Of a stretch of DNA of 64,000 nucleotides, positions 21,245 to 31,983 are shown in pieces. How positions within the stretch are numbered: the first letter of the stretch is position 1; every line of letters starts with the position of its first letter. A program made the position numbers and the translations under genes. Below the pieces are notes generated by a model, which saw only the letters and a program-made list of their open reading frames with translations, was not told the DNA's origin and ran no database searches. Source of the DNA: Deinococcus indicus (GTDB taxonomy: Bacteria; Deinococcota; Deinococci; Deinococcales; Deinococcaceae). The stretch covers positions 925,509 through 989,508 of the forward strand of contig NZ_NHMK01000009.1 of assembly GCF_002198095.1 (NCBI RefSeq), given 5' to 3'.

Positions 21245-21301
21245 ATGCCCACTGTCCTGAACCCGTGCCTCACCACTGCGGCCAGCGGCGGGCGCGCGTG
21301 A
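21245..21301 (+). CDS. Leaderless micro-ORF (18 codons) coupled to the 602-residue protein
   Basis: ATG at 21245, peptide MPTVLNPCLTTAASGGRA, stop TGA overlapping the next GTG as GTGA. CATACT lies 7 nt before the ATG. Its 3' end GCGCGCGTGA is nearly the same as that of the ftsY micro-ORF (GCGCGCGCGTGA). Confidence 0.6.
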   Translation: MPTVLNPCLTTAASGGRA

Positions 21302-23106
21302 CGACCACCTACTGGACCGAACTGACCGAGCTGTTCGAGTACAAGGTCGCCGACGCGCTGGCCGGCCGCGTTCCGCGTGGCGGGCGCCGCTCGCTGGGCC
21401 TGCTGCGCGAGGAGCTGCTGCAGGCGCCACTGGAACCCACGCTGCTGCGCCGCCTGATCGAGGCCGACCGGCAGTACCGCGCCGCGCAGAAGGCCGACCG
21501 GCCGCCCGAACCGGTCCGGGCGGGCTTCGGCGGCCCGAGCACCTGGGAAGCGCCGGCCACCACCGAGACGGACGAGTCGCGTGCCTGGGAGGAACTGCAA
21601 CTGCTCGCCTGGCACCACCAGGCGGCCCGGCAGGTGCGGGAACAGGCGCTGCGCTGGCAGCGCGAGGCGACCCTGGCGCGCCTGCGGGTGCTGTTCACGG
21701 TCACGGAGAACGCCGAGCGGGCCGGGGCCGGCACTGGTCCGGCCGTGCCGGTCCCGGCCGCGCACGACCCGCTGATGGACCTGCACGACCCGGAAGTCGT
21801 GCAGAACCTCGCGGGCGCGCTGTCGAACCTGCTGCTGACCGACACGGGCCGGCAGCGGGTCCGGACGGCCCTGTCGCAGGTGGCGGCCGAACCGTTCCCG
21901 CGCCACCCGGACGAGGACGTCCTCGCCGCGCGCCTGGAAGCGGCCGAGCGCGAACCGCTGGCCGCCGGGGCGCGCGACGCCCTGATCCGCGCCCTCAGGG
22001 CCGAGTACCCCATGCCGCGCGACCCGCGCGAGCGGCCCGCGATCCGCGCGGCGGCGCGCAGCGTCACCGAGTTCCTGGAACCGCTGATGGCCGCCGCGCC
22101 CCTCCCGACGCTGGGGGTCGTGCCGCACGGCAGCGTGCTGTACGCCCGGCACCCCGCGACCGCCATGCGCGGCCCGGACGAGGGAGCCGACGTGCTGGTC
22201 GTTCACCTGCGCGGGGGGCAGGCGGCCCGCTGGCGCGGCCTGGACCTGCTGTGGCAGCCCATCGGGAAGAACTGGCAGATGCAGGTGGGCGGTCAGGTGG
22301 CGCTGCTGCGGCCCTCGCGGGACGCCCCGGACGGCCCGCAGAGCATCGCACTGCCCGACACGCAGCTGCGCGCCTTCGTCAGCGGCGACTACCTGATGCT
22401 GCGCCTGGAAAGTCAGGCGGCGCTGGAACTGGGTCGGCGGGCGGCGCTGGGGCGGGCCGTGTCGCTGCTGCTGGATCCGGGCGGCGAGTTCGTGTTCCTG
22501 CGGCTGGCCCGCGCCGCCGCGCAACTGCTGCGCGGCGCGGCGCTGGACCTGCCGTCCCTGCAGGGCGCGTCGGCCCGCAAGTACCACGACGCCACCCCGG
22601 ACGCCCTGCTGGCCTTCGCGCGTAAGGGCGTGGAGTCGCTGATGGTGCGCCTGTCGCGCACGGACCCCGTGCAGGCCGCGCAGGCCTTCCACGCGGCCGC
22701 CGACGCACTCGGGATGCATCCGCTGCTGGGCCGCCGCCTGCACGAGGCGCTGCACGTGGCGCTGCGCAGTCCCGAGACGCTGCCCGAACCGCTGTCGGGC
22801 GAGACCTTCGAACTGCCCGACAGCGGCGCGTTCCTCAGCGTGCAGCTCGGGGACGCGCCCCTGACCCTCCAGGCGGGCACGCGGTCCGTGACGCTGCGGA
22901 TGGACTACAAGTCCGAGCTGGCCGTCGTGATTCCCGGCCACGCGCCCATGATCCTGCAGGACCTGCTGGTGGTGCGCGTCCCGGACCTGAACGTGATCCT
23001 GGTGCGGCACGGCAGCTGGCTGGCCGCGGCGGCCGGGCACGACGAGGCGCTCGACGTGATCCGCCCGGACCTGCAGGTGCGGGCCGAACCCCCCTCGCTG
23101 CACTGA
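21298..23106 (+). CDS. Large protein of unknown function divergent from the NHL kinase
   Basis: A 602-residue soluble protein I do not recognise. It is rich in Ala, Leu and Arg, with an acidic/helical N-terminal third, a central DPLMDLHDPEVVQNLAGALSNLLL segment and a C-terminal part of beta-rich character (TLRMDYKSELAVVIPGHAP, VRVPDLNVILVRHG). No signal peptide. The GTG at 21298 overlaps a micro-ORF stop (GTGA). It is divergent from the kinase across a 128-bp gap between the two micro-ORFs, so the two genes may be co-regulated. Stop is 48 bp before the glycosyltransferase. Confidence 0.72.
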   Translation: MTTTYWTELTELFEYKVADALAGRVPRGGRRSLGLLREELLQAPLEPTLLRRLIEADRQYRAAQKADRPPEPVRAGFGGPSTWEAPATTETDESRAWEELQLLAWHHQAARQVREQALRWQREATLARLRVLFTVTENAERAGAGTGPAVPVPAAHDPLMDLHDPEVVQNLAGALSNLLLTDTGRQRVRTALSQVAAEPFPRHPDEDVLAARLEAAEREPLAAGARDALIRALRAEYPMPRDPRERPAIRAAARSVTEFLEPLMAAAPLPTLGVVPHGSVLYARHPATAMRGPDEGADVLVVHLRGGQAARWRGLDLLWQPIGKNWQMQVGGQVALLRPSRDAPDGPQSIALPDTQLRAFVSGDYLMLRLESQAALELGRRAALGRAVSLLLDPGGEFVFLRLARAAAQLLRGAALDLPSLQGASARKYHDATPDALLAFARKGVESLMVRLSRTDPVQAAQAFHAAADALGMHPLLGRRLHEALHVALRSPETLPEPLSGETFELPDSGAFLSVQLGDAPLTLQAGTRSVTLRMDYKSELAVVIPGHAPMILQDLLVVRVPDLNVILVRHGSWLAAAAGHDEALDVIRPDLQVRAEPPSLH

Positions 23107-23154
23107 CCGGCGGGCAGACGCCACGCGGGGCCGCCGTCGCTTACCATGGGCAGC

Positions 23155-23805
23155 ATGTCTGCGGTGTCGCGTTCTCCCTCCCTGGCCGTTCTGATTCCGG
23201 CGTTCAACGAGCAGGACACGGTCGGGGCCGTGGTCAGGGTGGCGCTGGAGTTCACGCCGGACGTGGTCGTCGCCTCCGACGGCAGCAGTGACGACACGGC
23301 CCAGGCCGCGCGGGACGCCGGGGCGCGGGTCGTGGAACTCACGCAGAACGGCGGGAAGGGCGCGGCGCTGCTCGCGGCGTTGCAGGCCACGACCGCCGAT
23401 CTGGTCGTGCTGCTCGACGCGGACCTGACCGGCCTGAGCGCCGCGCACCTGCAGACGCTGGCTGCGCCCGTGCAGGAGGGCCGGCTGGACATGAGTATCG
23501 GCGTGTTCGAGGGCGGGGGGTTCGTGACCGACTGGGGCAACAAGCTCACGCCGCACCTGAGCGGGCAGCGCGCCTGCCGCCGCCAGTGGCTGCTGGGCGT
23601 GCCGGGACTGGATCAGGAACGCTGGCCGGAACCGGCGATCACCCGGCACCTGAAGGTCACGGGGGCGCGCTGGGCGTACGTGGAGCTGCCGAACGTGGCG
23701 CAGGTCGTCAAGGAGAAGAAACGCGGGTTCTGGCGCGGCGCGACCGCCCGCACCCGCATGTACGCCTCGCTGCTGACCTACGGGGTACGCCGCCGCAAAC
23801 CCTGA
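23155..23805 (+). CDS. Family 2 glycosyltransferase
   Basis: A 216-residue GT-A fold glycosyltransferase. Seen: LIPAFNEQDTVGAVV at the N-terminus, the nucleotide-sugar site VVVASDGSSDDTAQAAR near 35, and LVVLLDADLTGLS near 82 with the metal-binding DAD. It ends with a basic tail (KEKKRGFWRGATARTRMY) that may bind membrane. No transmembrane helices, unlike dolichol-phosphate-mannose synthases of similar type. I start at ATG 23155 because TACCAT (23142-23147) lies 7 nt upstream (leaderless); an ATG at 23146 overlaps that box. Confidence 0.86.
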   Translation: MSAVSRSPSLAVLIPAFNEQDTVGAVVRVALEFTPDVVVASDGSSDDTAQAARDAGARVVELTQNGGKGAALLAALQATTADLVVLLDADLTGLSAAHLQTLAAPVQEGRLDMSIGVFEGGGFVTDWGNKLTPHLSGQRACRRQWLLGVPGLDQERWPEPAITRHLKVTGARWAYVELPNVAQVVKEKKRGFWRGATARTRMYASLLTYGVRRRKP

Positions 23806-23830
23806 ACGCGGCCCCCGGCCGGGCTACTCA

Positions 23831-23964
23831 CAGCGGTTTTCAGGGGTGTTGAGGGGTTCCCTCAACACCCCTGAAACGAGCAAAGCGAGAAGCCGTTCAC
23901 ACCAGCGGTTGGAAGTGGAATTGAAGGGCGTGCTGTTGGCCCTTCAATGGAACTGGAAACCGCT
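23831..23964. repeat. Nested hairpin element between convergent genes
   Basis: Contains an 18-bp perfect hairpin (23838-23855 pairing with 23859-23876, loop GTT), a second hairpin TTGAAGGG/CCCTTCAA (23921-23928 with 23940-23947), and outer ends AGCGGTTT...AAACCGCT. The outer inverted ends and inner stems suggest a small mobile or REP-like element serving as bidirectional terminator of the glycosyltransferase and the secreted protein gene. Confidence 0.6.
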
Positions 23965-23965
23965 G

Positions 23966-24541
23966 TCAGCGCAGCAGGTCGATGACGCTGCCGTCCGCCG
24001 TCTGGTACCGCACGACGCCCACGGTGGGCACGAAGTAGGTGGTCTGCACGCTGACCTTCCCGCCCGCCGTCGTCTCGGTGCGGATGGTCAGGGTGTTGAA
24101 GGTGCCGCCCGCGAGTTTCAGCGGGGTCACGCCGGTCACGGTCGAGCGGGTGCGGAGGGTGCCGGCGCTGCCGGTCCAGCTCTGGCCGGGCGACAGCGGG
24201 CCGGGCGGGTAGACGTTCAGCGGCGAGGCGTACCAGGTCAGGCGGCCCCCGGCGTTCACGCCGCGCAGCCATACGCTGCCGTCCGCGCGGTGTTCGATCA
24301 GGTCCTGGGTGTAGGTGGTGCTCCCGTACTGGTGACTGACCGGCACCACCCGCACGCCCCGGTGCGTGAGGGCCGCCCCGACGATCTGGGTCTCTCCGCT
24401 GGAGTACGTCCAGCGGGTGCCGGGGCGGTGCGGGTAGTAGTTGGGGTCCACGGGCGGCGCGCCCAGCGCACCCTGCCACAGCAGGGCGGCCAGCGGGAAC
24501 AACCGGGCGAGGCGGGGGGCGGATCGGGCAGAAGCGGGCAT
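23966..24541 (-). CDS. Secreted protein of unknown function
   Basis: A 191-residue exported protein: basic start (MPASARSAPRLARLFP), hydrophobic core and a likely signal cleavage after ALGA near residue 29. The mature part is beta-rich with repeated Thr/Tyr/Val (PVSHQYGSTTYTQDLIEHRADGS, TLTIRTETTAGGKVSVQTTYF) ending SVIDLLR. No lipobox Cys. Function unknown. ATG 24541-24539 has TACTCT 8 nt upstream. The next gene's repeat (copy B) lies just beyond. Confidence 0.75.
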   Translation of the reverse strand: MPASARSAPRLARLFPLAALLWQGALGAPPVDPNYYPHRPGTRWTYSSGETQIVGAALTHRGVRVVPVSHQYGSTTYTQDLIEHRADGSVWLRGVNAGGRLTWYASPLNVYPPGPLSPGQSWTGSAGTLRTRSTVTGVTPLKLAGGTFNTLTIRTETTAGGKVSVQTTYFVPTVGVVRYQTADGSVIDLLR

Positions 24542-24590
24542 CGCGTTCCAGAGTAGTGCAGTCCTCTCACCCGCGCCTGACAGAACGGGA

Positions 24591-24645
24591 TGATACGGAC
24601 TCGGATTGAACGGGCTTTGCAGCCCATTCAATCGGAGTCCGTATG
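24591..24645. repeat. Dispersed TGATACGG-type repeat, copy B (hairpin form)
   Basis: Two element ends face each other: arms of 24 bp (24593-24616 and 24621-24644) match at 22 positions around a TTGC loop. Starts TGATACGGACTCGG and ends GAGTCCGTATGA. The inner part of the full element is missing. It lies between the beta-glucosidase stop and the secreted protein start. Confidence 0.8.
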
Positions 24646-24671
24646 AGAGGCCACTCGGGCCGTGCCGGGGA

Positions 24672-26024
24672 TTATTTCAGGAAGGCCTGGTACCACAGGG
24701 CGCTGTCTTTCAGCAGGCGTTCCTGGGTGGTGTAGTCGACGTACACCAGCCCGAAGCGCTTCTGGTAGCCGTACGCCCACTCGAAGTTGTCCATCAGGGA
24801 CCACGCGAAGTACCCGCGTATGTCCACGCCGGCCTGACTGGCGTTCAGCAGGGCGTTCAGGTGGGTGCTGAGGAACTCGGTGCGGCGCGGGTCGTGAACG
24901 CGGTCGCCGCTGCGTTCGTCGGCGAAGGCGGCGCCGTTCTCGGTGATGTAGATGGGCGGCAGGTTCGGGTAGTCGGCGTTCAGGCGCAGCATCAGGTCGG
25001 TCAGGCCCTGCGGGTGGATCTCCCAGCCCATGTCGGTCACGCTGGCCCCTTCGGGCAGCACGCCGCCCTGCGCGCCGATCACGCCGCGCGAGTAGTAGTT
25101 CACGCCCAGGAAGTCGTTGGGAACGCGGATGAGTTCCAGGTCGCCGTCCTGGACGGGGGGCGCGTCGGCGCCCACGTCGGCCCAGGTGTCGGCCGGGTAC
25201 TCGCCGCGCAGCAGGGGGTCCAGGAACCAGCGGTTGAAGCGGCCGTCGGCCTGCCGGGCGGCCAGGATGTCCTCGGGGCGGTCGCTGGCGCTCTCCTGCG
25301 GGCCGAGGTTCAGGACGATGCCCGCCTGCGACTGCGGCGCGTGACGGCGGATCTCGGGCATGGCGAGGCCGTGGCCCAGCAGCAGGTGGTGCGCGGCGCT
25401 CAGGGCGGCGGCGCGGTCGCGGGTGCCGGGGGCGTGCTCGCCGATCTCGTAGCTGAGGACCGAGGAGCACCACGGTTCGTTCAGGGTGGCGTAGCTGGCG
25501 ACGCGGTTGCCCAGGCGCGCGGCGACGGCGGCCGAGTACTCGGCGAAGGCGTAGGCGGTGTCGCGGTTGGTCCAGCCGCCCTGGTCCTGCAGGGTGGCGG
25601 GCAGGTCCCAGTGGTACAGCGTGACGTGCGGCTGCACGCCGCGCGCGAGCAGGCCATCGGTCAGGCGTTCGTAGAAGTCCAGACCGGCCGGGTTCACGGG
25701 GCCGCGTCCGGCGGGAACGACGCGGGGCCACGCGACACTGAAGCGGTAGGCGTCGACGCCCAGCGCGGCGATCAGGTCGAGGTCCTGTTCCCAGCGGTGG
25801 TAGTGGTCGCAGGCGACCGCGCCGCTGCTGCCGTCGCTGATGCGGCCGGGCTGGGCGCAGAACACGTCCCAGATGCTGGGGCTGCGGCCGTCCTCGTGCG
25901 CGGCCCCCTCGATCTGGTACGAGCTGGTGGCGACGCCGAACACGAATCCGGCGGGGAAGTCGCGGCGGGTCAGGGCGGCGGCGCGGGCGGCGGGGGTCGG
26001 GGTGTCGGTCAGGGTGTTCGTCAT
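24672..26024 (-). CDS. GH1 beta-glucosidase
   Basis: Retaining family 1 glycoside hydrolase, 450 residues, cytoplasmic (no signal peptide). The acid/base Glu is in TLNEPW (near 170) and the nucleophile in IYITENGA (near 355). Also seen: FVFGVATSSYQIEGA at the start of the barrel and WSLMDNFEWAYGYQKRFGL near the end. Start ATG 26024 follows AGGAGTACCTGAC. Fourth gene of the binding protein-permease-permease-glucosidase operon, so it probably hydrolyses the imported beta-glucoside such as cellobiose. Confidence 0.95.
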   Translation of the reverse strand: MTNTLTDTPTPAARAAALTRRDFPAGFVFGVATSSYQIEGAAHEDGRSPSIWDVFCAQPGRISDGSSGAVACDHYHRWEQDLDLIAALGVDAYRFSVAWPRVVPAGRGPVNPAGLDFYERLTDGLLARGVQPHVTLYHWDLPATLQDQGGWTNRDTAYAFAEYSAAVAARLGNRVASYATLNEPWCSSVLSYEIGEHAPGTRDRAAALSAAHHLLLGHGLAMPEIRRHAPQSQAGIVLNLGPQESASDRPEDILAARQADGRFNRWFLDPLLRGEYPADTWADVGADAPPVQDGDLELIRVPNDFLGVNYYSRGVIGAQGGVLPEGASVTDMGWEIHPQGLTDLMLRLNADYPNLPPIYITENGAAFADERSGDRVHDPRRTEFLSTHLNALLNASQAGVDIRGYFAWSLMDNFEWAYGYQKRFGLVYVDYTTQERLLKDSALWYQAFLK

Positions 26025-26087
26025 GTCAGGTACTCCTGTGCGGCGCGGGCAGCGGCGGTGGGAATGGCGGGCCGGGCAGGGCGCAGT

Positions 26088-26966
<879 letters not shown>

Positions 26967-26969
26967 AGG

Positions 26970-27941
26970 TCAGTCCCTTCCGGCAAGGCCGCTGCGGCCG
27001 AAGGCGCGGTTGTTCACGAGGGTCAGCACGCCGATCACGATGAACAGCAGCCAGGACATGGCGGCCGCCACGCCGGCGTCGGAGTACGAGGCGTAGGTGC
27101 GGTACATGTACATCACGGTGGTCAGGCCGGCCTGTCCGGCGCCGCCGCTGCCGTTGGTCAGGATGAACGGCTCCTCGAACAGTTGCAGGCCGCCGATCAG
27201 GCTGAGGGTCACGGCGATGAACATGATGGGCCGCAGCAGGGGCAGCGTGATGTACCGGAACTGCTGGGCGCGGGTGGCGCCGTCCACGCTGGCCGCCTCG
27301 TACAGTTCGCGCGGGATGGCCTGCAGGCCGCTGAGGTACAGCAGCATGTTCCAGCCGGTGTAGCGCCACACGACGACCATGGCGACCGCGCTCTGCACGT
27401 ATTCCTTCTCGCCCAGCCAGTTGATCTTCTCGGAGGGGAACAGCGCGCCGATCAGCGGCAGGCCGCTCAGGGCGTTCAGGACCGAGTTGATCACGCCGTA
27501 CTGCCACGAGAACAGCGTGAAGAAGATCACCGAGATCGCCACGATGGACGTGATGTACGGCAGGAAGTACACGGCGGTCACGAAGTTCTGCATGCGCCGC
27601 AGGCCGCCCTGGATGGCGAAGGCCAGCGGAATGGCGATCAGGTGCTGCGGCAGGCCCGAGAGCAGCGCCAGGATGGCGGTGTTCTTCAGGGACTGCCAGA
27701 AGGTCGGGTCGGTCAGGTTGTCGGTGTAGTTGCGCAGGCCCACGAACTTCATCTCGCCCAGGCCGGTGCCGGGCTGCCACTGGTGGAAACTCAGGTACGC
27801 GTTGAACACGATCGGGAACAGACCGAACGCGAAGAACAGGATGAAGAACGGGCTGATGAACAGGTACGGCGCGTACCGCCGCTGGAAGTCGCTCCAGCTG
27901 GGGCGGCGGCGGGGTTTGGGTGGTTTCAGGGTTGCTTGCAT
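26970..27941 (-). CDS. Sugar ABC transporter permease (MalF type)
   Basis: A 323-residue partner permease with a proline-rich cytoplasmic N-terminus, six helices and EAA loop ELYEAASVDGATRAQQFRYITLPLL. Together with the neighbouring permease it forms the membrane channel of a CUT1 importer. CTGGAG lies about 10 nt before the ATG at 27941. A 12-bp stem-loop upstream separates it from the binding protein gene, a usual way to make more binding protein than permease. Confidence 0.93.
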   Translation of the reverse strand: MQATLKPPKPRRRPSWSDFQRRYAPYLFISPFFILFFAFGLFPIVFNAYLSFHQWQPGTGLGEMKFVGLRNYTDNLTDPTFWQSLKNTAILALLSGLPQHLIAIPLAFAIQGGLRRMQNFVTAVYFLPYITSIVAISVIFFTLFSWQYGVINSVLNALSGLPLIGALFPSEKINWLGEKEYVQSAVAMVVVWRYTGWNMLLYLSGLQAIPRELYEAASVDGATRAQQFRYITLPLLRPIMFIAVTLSLIGGLQLFEEPFILTNGSGGAGQAGLTTVMYMYRTYASYSDAGVAAAMSWLLFIVIGVLTLVNNRAFGRSGLAGRD

Positions 27942-28024
27942 GCCTGTGGTCTCCAGGGCCTGTGCTGTTCAGGCGGCGCGGCGCTCGGGCGGGGGTGCGG
28001 GGGCGGGGCCGGGCGGAACGCGCG

Positions 28025-28067
28025 GGGGCAGGTCCGGCGCCTCTGAATGGGCGAACGGACCTGCCCC
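28025..28067 (-). terminator. Stem-loop between binding protein and permease genes
   Basis: GGGGCAGGTCCG (28025-28036) pairs perfectly with CGGACCTGCCCC (28056-28067). Placed after the binding protein stop codon, it probably protects the upstream mRNA or partly terminates before the permeases. A similar hairpin follows the binding protein gene of the second sugar operon at 46.6 kb. Confidence 0.6.
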
Positions 28068-28080
28068 TCGCCGGTCTGGT

Positions 28081-29343
<1,263 letters not shown>

Positions 29344-29495
29344 GGTGGTTCCTCCGTGGGGTGGGGGGCGGGTCGGGGCCGTGGCAGACCGCTCAGGTGT
29401 CGCCCTGAGGCGCGCGGCGCGTGGCGGCGTGCGACAGGGCAGTTCGTTCACAGGTGAACGAGGGGAGGTCTGAATCTTCGGTTCTGCTTGGGGTT

Positions 29496-29525
29496 ACTGT
29501 ACTCGCCTTTTGAAAGCGCTGTCAA
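29496..29525 (-). promoter_or_regulatory. Promoter of the GH1/sugar ABC operon with overlapping LacI operator
   Basis: On the minus strand, TTGACA (29525-29520), an 18-bp spacer and TACAGT (29501-29496). The operator TGAAAGCGCTGTCA (29511-29524) overlaps the -35 box and differs at one base from the perfect palindrome TGAAAGCGCTTTCA in front of the lacI-type gene. Repression by the neighbouring regulator is the simple reading. Confidence 0.8.
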
Positions 29526-29632
29526 GATGGCCCCGCCTCTCCCCTGCCCACCGGGAGCCGCCCCCGGCGGTGCAGATCGATTCAGATGGCCTGGAAGCGC
29601 CTCTTTCGCCGCGAAGGTGCAAGAATGCCCTT

Positions 29633-29796
29633 TCATACGGATTGCCGTTTGTTTCGCCAACAATCCGGAACTTCACCGCCCCTGCCGGCTCCACGTCCGG
29701 AGGGGCGTTTCTCTCCTTCTCTGCGGGGCAGCTCTCCGAGTCGCATCCGCTCGGACCGGGCGGGTTTTGCAGCCCATTCAATCGGAGTCCGTATCA
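29633..29796 (+). repeat. Dispersed TGATACGG-type repeat, copy C (full length)
   Basis: A 164-bp copy with ends TCATACGGATTGCCG and CGGAGTCCGTATCA, which are imperfect inverted repeats. It holds the inner blocks seen in copy F (TCCACGTCCGGA, CCGCTCGGA, TTTGCAGCCCATTCAATC). It fills most of the 549-bp gene-free stretch 29344-29892, in which I otherwise see only the operon promoter and no coding potential. Confidence 0.8.
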
Positions 29797-29892
29797 TGCC
29801 ACCGACCGGCGGCGCCACAGACGACCGTGCGGAGGCCCCGGAAGACAGGCTCCTGGGACCTCCGCACACACGCCCCCCAGGCGGGGGTGCCG

Positions 29893-30902
<1,010 letters not shown>

Positions 30903-30906
<4 letters not shown>

Positions 30907-30977
30907 GCGGCGTGGGCCTGCCGCGCGGTCGGGTGGGCGCAGCGGCGTGCGTGGGCGGGCACGGTCACTTGGAACAT
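30903..30977 (-). CDS. Leaderless micro-ORF (24 codons) coupled to the LacI-type regulator
   Basis: ATG at 30977-30975 begins MFQVTVPAH and ends RQAHAA, with stop TGA overlapping the regulator ATG as ATGA. TACAGT (30989-30984) is 6 nt before the ATG. The peptide is His/Arg/Ala-rich. Because the regulator has no ribosome site of its own, its dose would depend on this micro-ORF. Confidence 0.65.
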
Positions 30978-30991
30978 ACCCGCACTGTACC

Positions 30992-31005
30992 TGAAAGCGC
31001 TTTCA
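30992..31005. promoter_or_regulatory. LacI-family operator TGAAAGCGCTTTCA
   Basis: A perfect 14-bp palindrome with the central CG typical of LacI/GalR family sites, placed just upstream of the TACAGT -10 box of the lacI-type gene, where the -35 region should be. A near-identical site lies at the sugar operon promoter. Confidence 0.8.
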
Positions 31006-31079
31006 GATTCCATGCCTCTGCCCCGCCCGGTTGGCGGGAGGGGCGGGCAGCAGTGCACGCCCCCCGGCCGCCGTCCTCA

Positions 31080-31871
31080 TCACTCCTGGTCGCGGCCCAG
31101 GTCGGTGCCCCGGCGGGTCGCCTGCACGACCGCCTCGATCAGCCCGCCGCGCACGCCCGCCGATTCCAGCGCCGCCAGTCCCGCGATGGTCGTGCCGCCG
31201 GGACTGGCGACCTCGTCCTTGAGCATCGCGGGATGCGCCCGCAGCTGCAGCAGCTCGCCGGTCGAGACGAGCAGCTTGGCGGCCAGTTCGTTCGCCAGCG
31301 GGCGCGGCAGGCCCATGCGCACGCCCCCGTCGGCCAGCGCCTCGGCGACCACGGCCACGTAGGCCGGGCCGCTGGCGCTCATGCCGGTGAAGCTGTTGAA
31401 CAGGTGCTCGGGCAGCTCGTAGGCGTCCCCGACCGCCGTGAACAGGTGCCGCGCGAACGCGAGGTCGCCCGCGTCGGTCGCCTCGCGCGGCCCCGTGATG
31501 GCCGTCTGGCTGCGCCCGATGGTCGCCGCGAGGTTCGGCATGACCCGCACCACCCGCCTCGTTCCCAGGCGGCGGGTCAGGGCCGCGACGCTCACGCCGG
31601 CCATGGTGCTGATGTACCCGGTGTTCTCCTGCGCCAGCCACTCGGCCGCTTCCGGGAACACGCGGGGTTGCAGGCTGATCAGGACCCGTTCGGCACCCGG
31701 CAGTTGCGCGGCCGTCACGACGCGCGCCCCGGTCCGCTCGGCGATCTCCTCGCAGCGGGCGGTGTTCAGGTCCAGCAGGCCGATCTCGGAGGCCGGCATC
31801 ACGCCGCGCGCCACCACGCCTTCGAGCAGGGCCAGCCCCAGCTTTCCCACACCGACGATCACGAGTTTCAT
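31080..31871 (-). CDS. proC: Pyrroline-5-carboxylate reductase
   Basis: Reduces pyrroline-5-carboxylate to proline with NAD(P)H. The 263-residue protein has the Rossmann start [18 protein letters not shown], a conserved [16 protein letters not shown] near 120, and the C-terminal dimer domain with [12 protein letters not shown] and [14 protein letters not shown], the ProC signature. ATG 31871-31869 has TATACT 7 nt upstream, a leaderless start. It stands alone. Confidence 0.94.
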   Translation of the reverse strand: MKLVIVGVGKLGLALLEGVVARGVMPASEIGLLDLNTARCEEIAERTGARVVTAAQLPGAERVLISLQPRVFPEAAEWLAQENTGYISTMAGVSVAALTRRLGTRRVVRVMPNLAATIGRSQTAITGPREATDAGDLAFARHLFTAVGDAYELPEHLFNSFTGMSASGPAYVAVVAEALADGGVRMGLPRPLANELAAKLLVSTGELLQLRAHPAMLKDEVASPGGTTIAGLAALESAGVRGGLIEAVVQATRRGTDLGRDQE

Positions 31872-31983
31872 GCGGGCCAGTATAGGTGCGGCCCCGCCAC
31901 GCACGCGCGCGCCACCCGGCAGATGTGCAGGCAGAGACACCGGGCCACCGTCAGCGCAGGACCCCCAGTGCAGGGCCGGGCGG

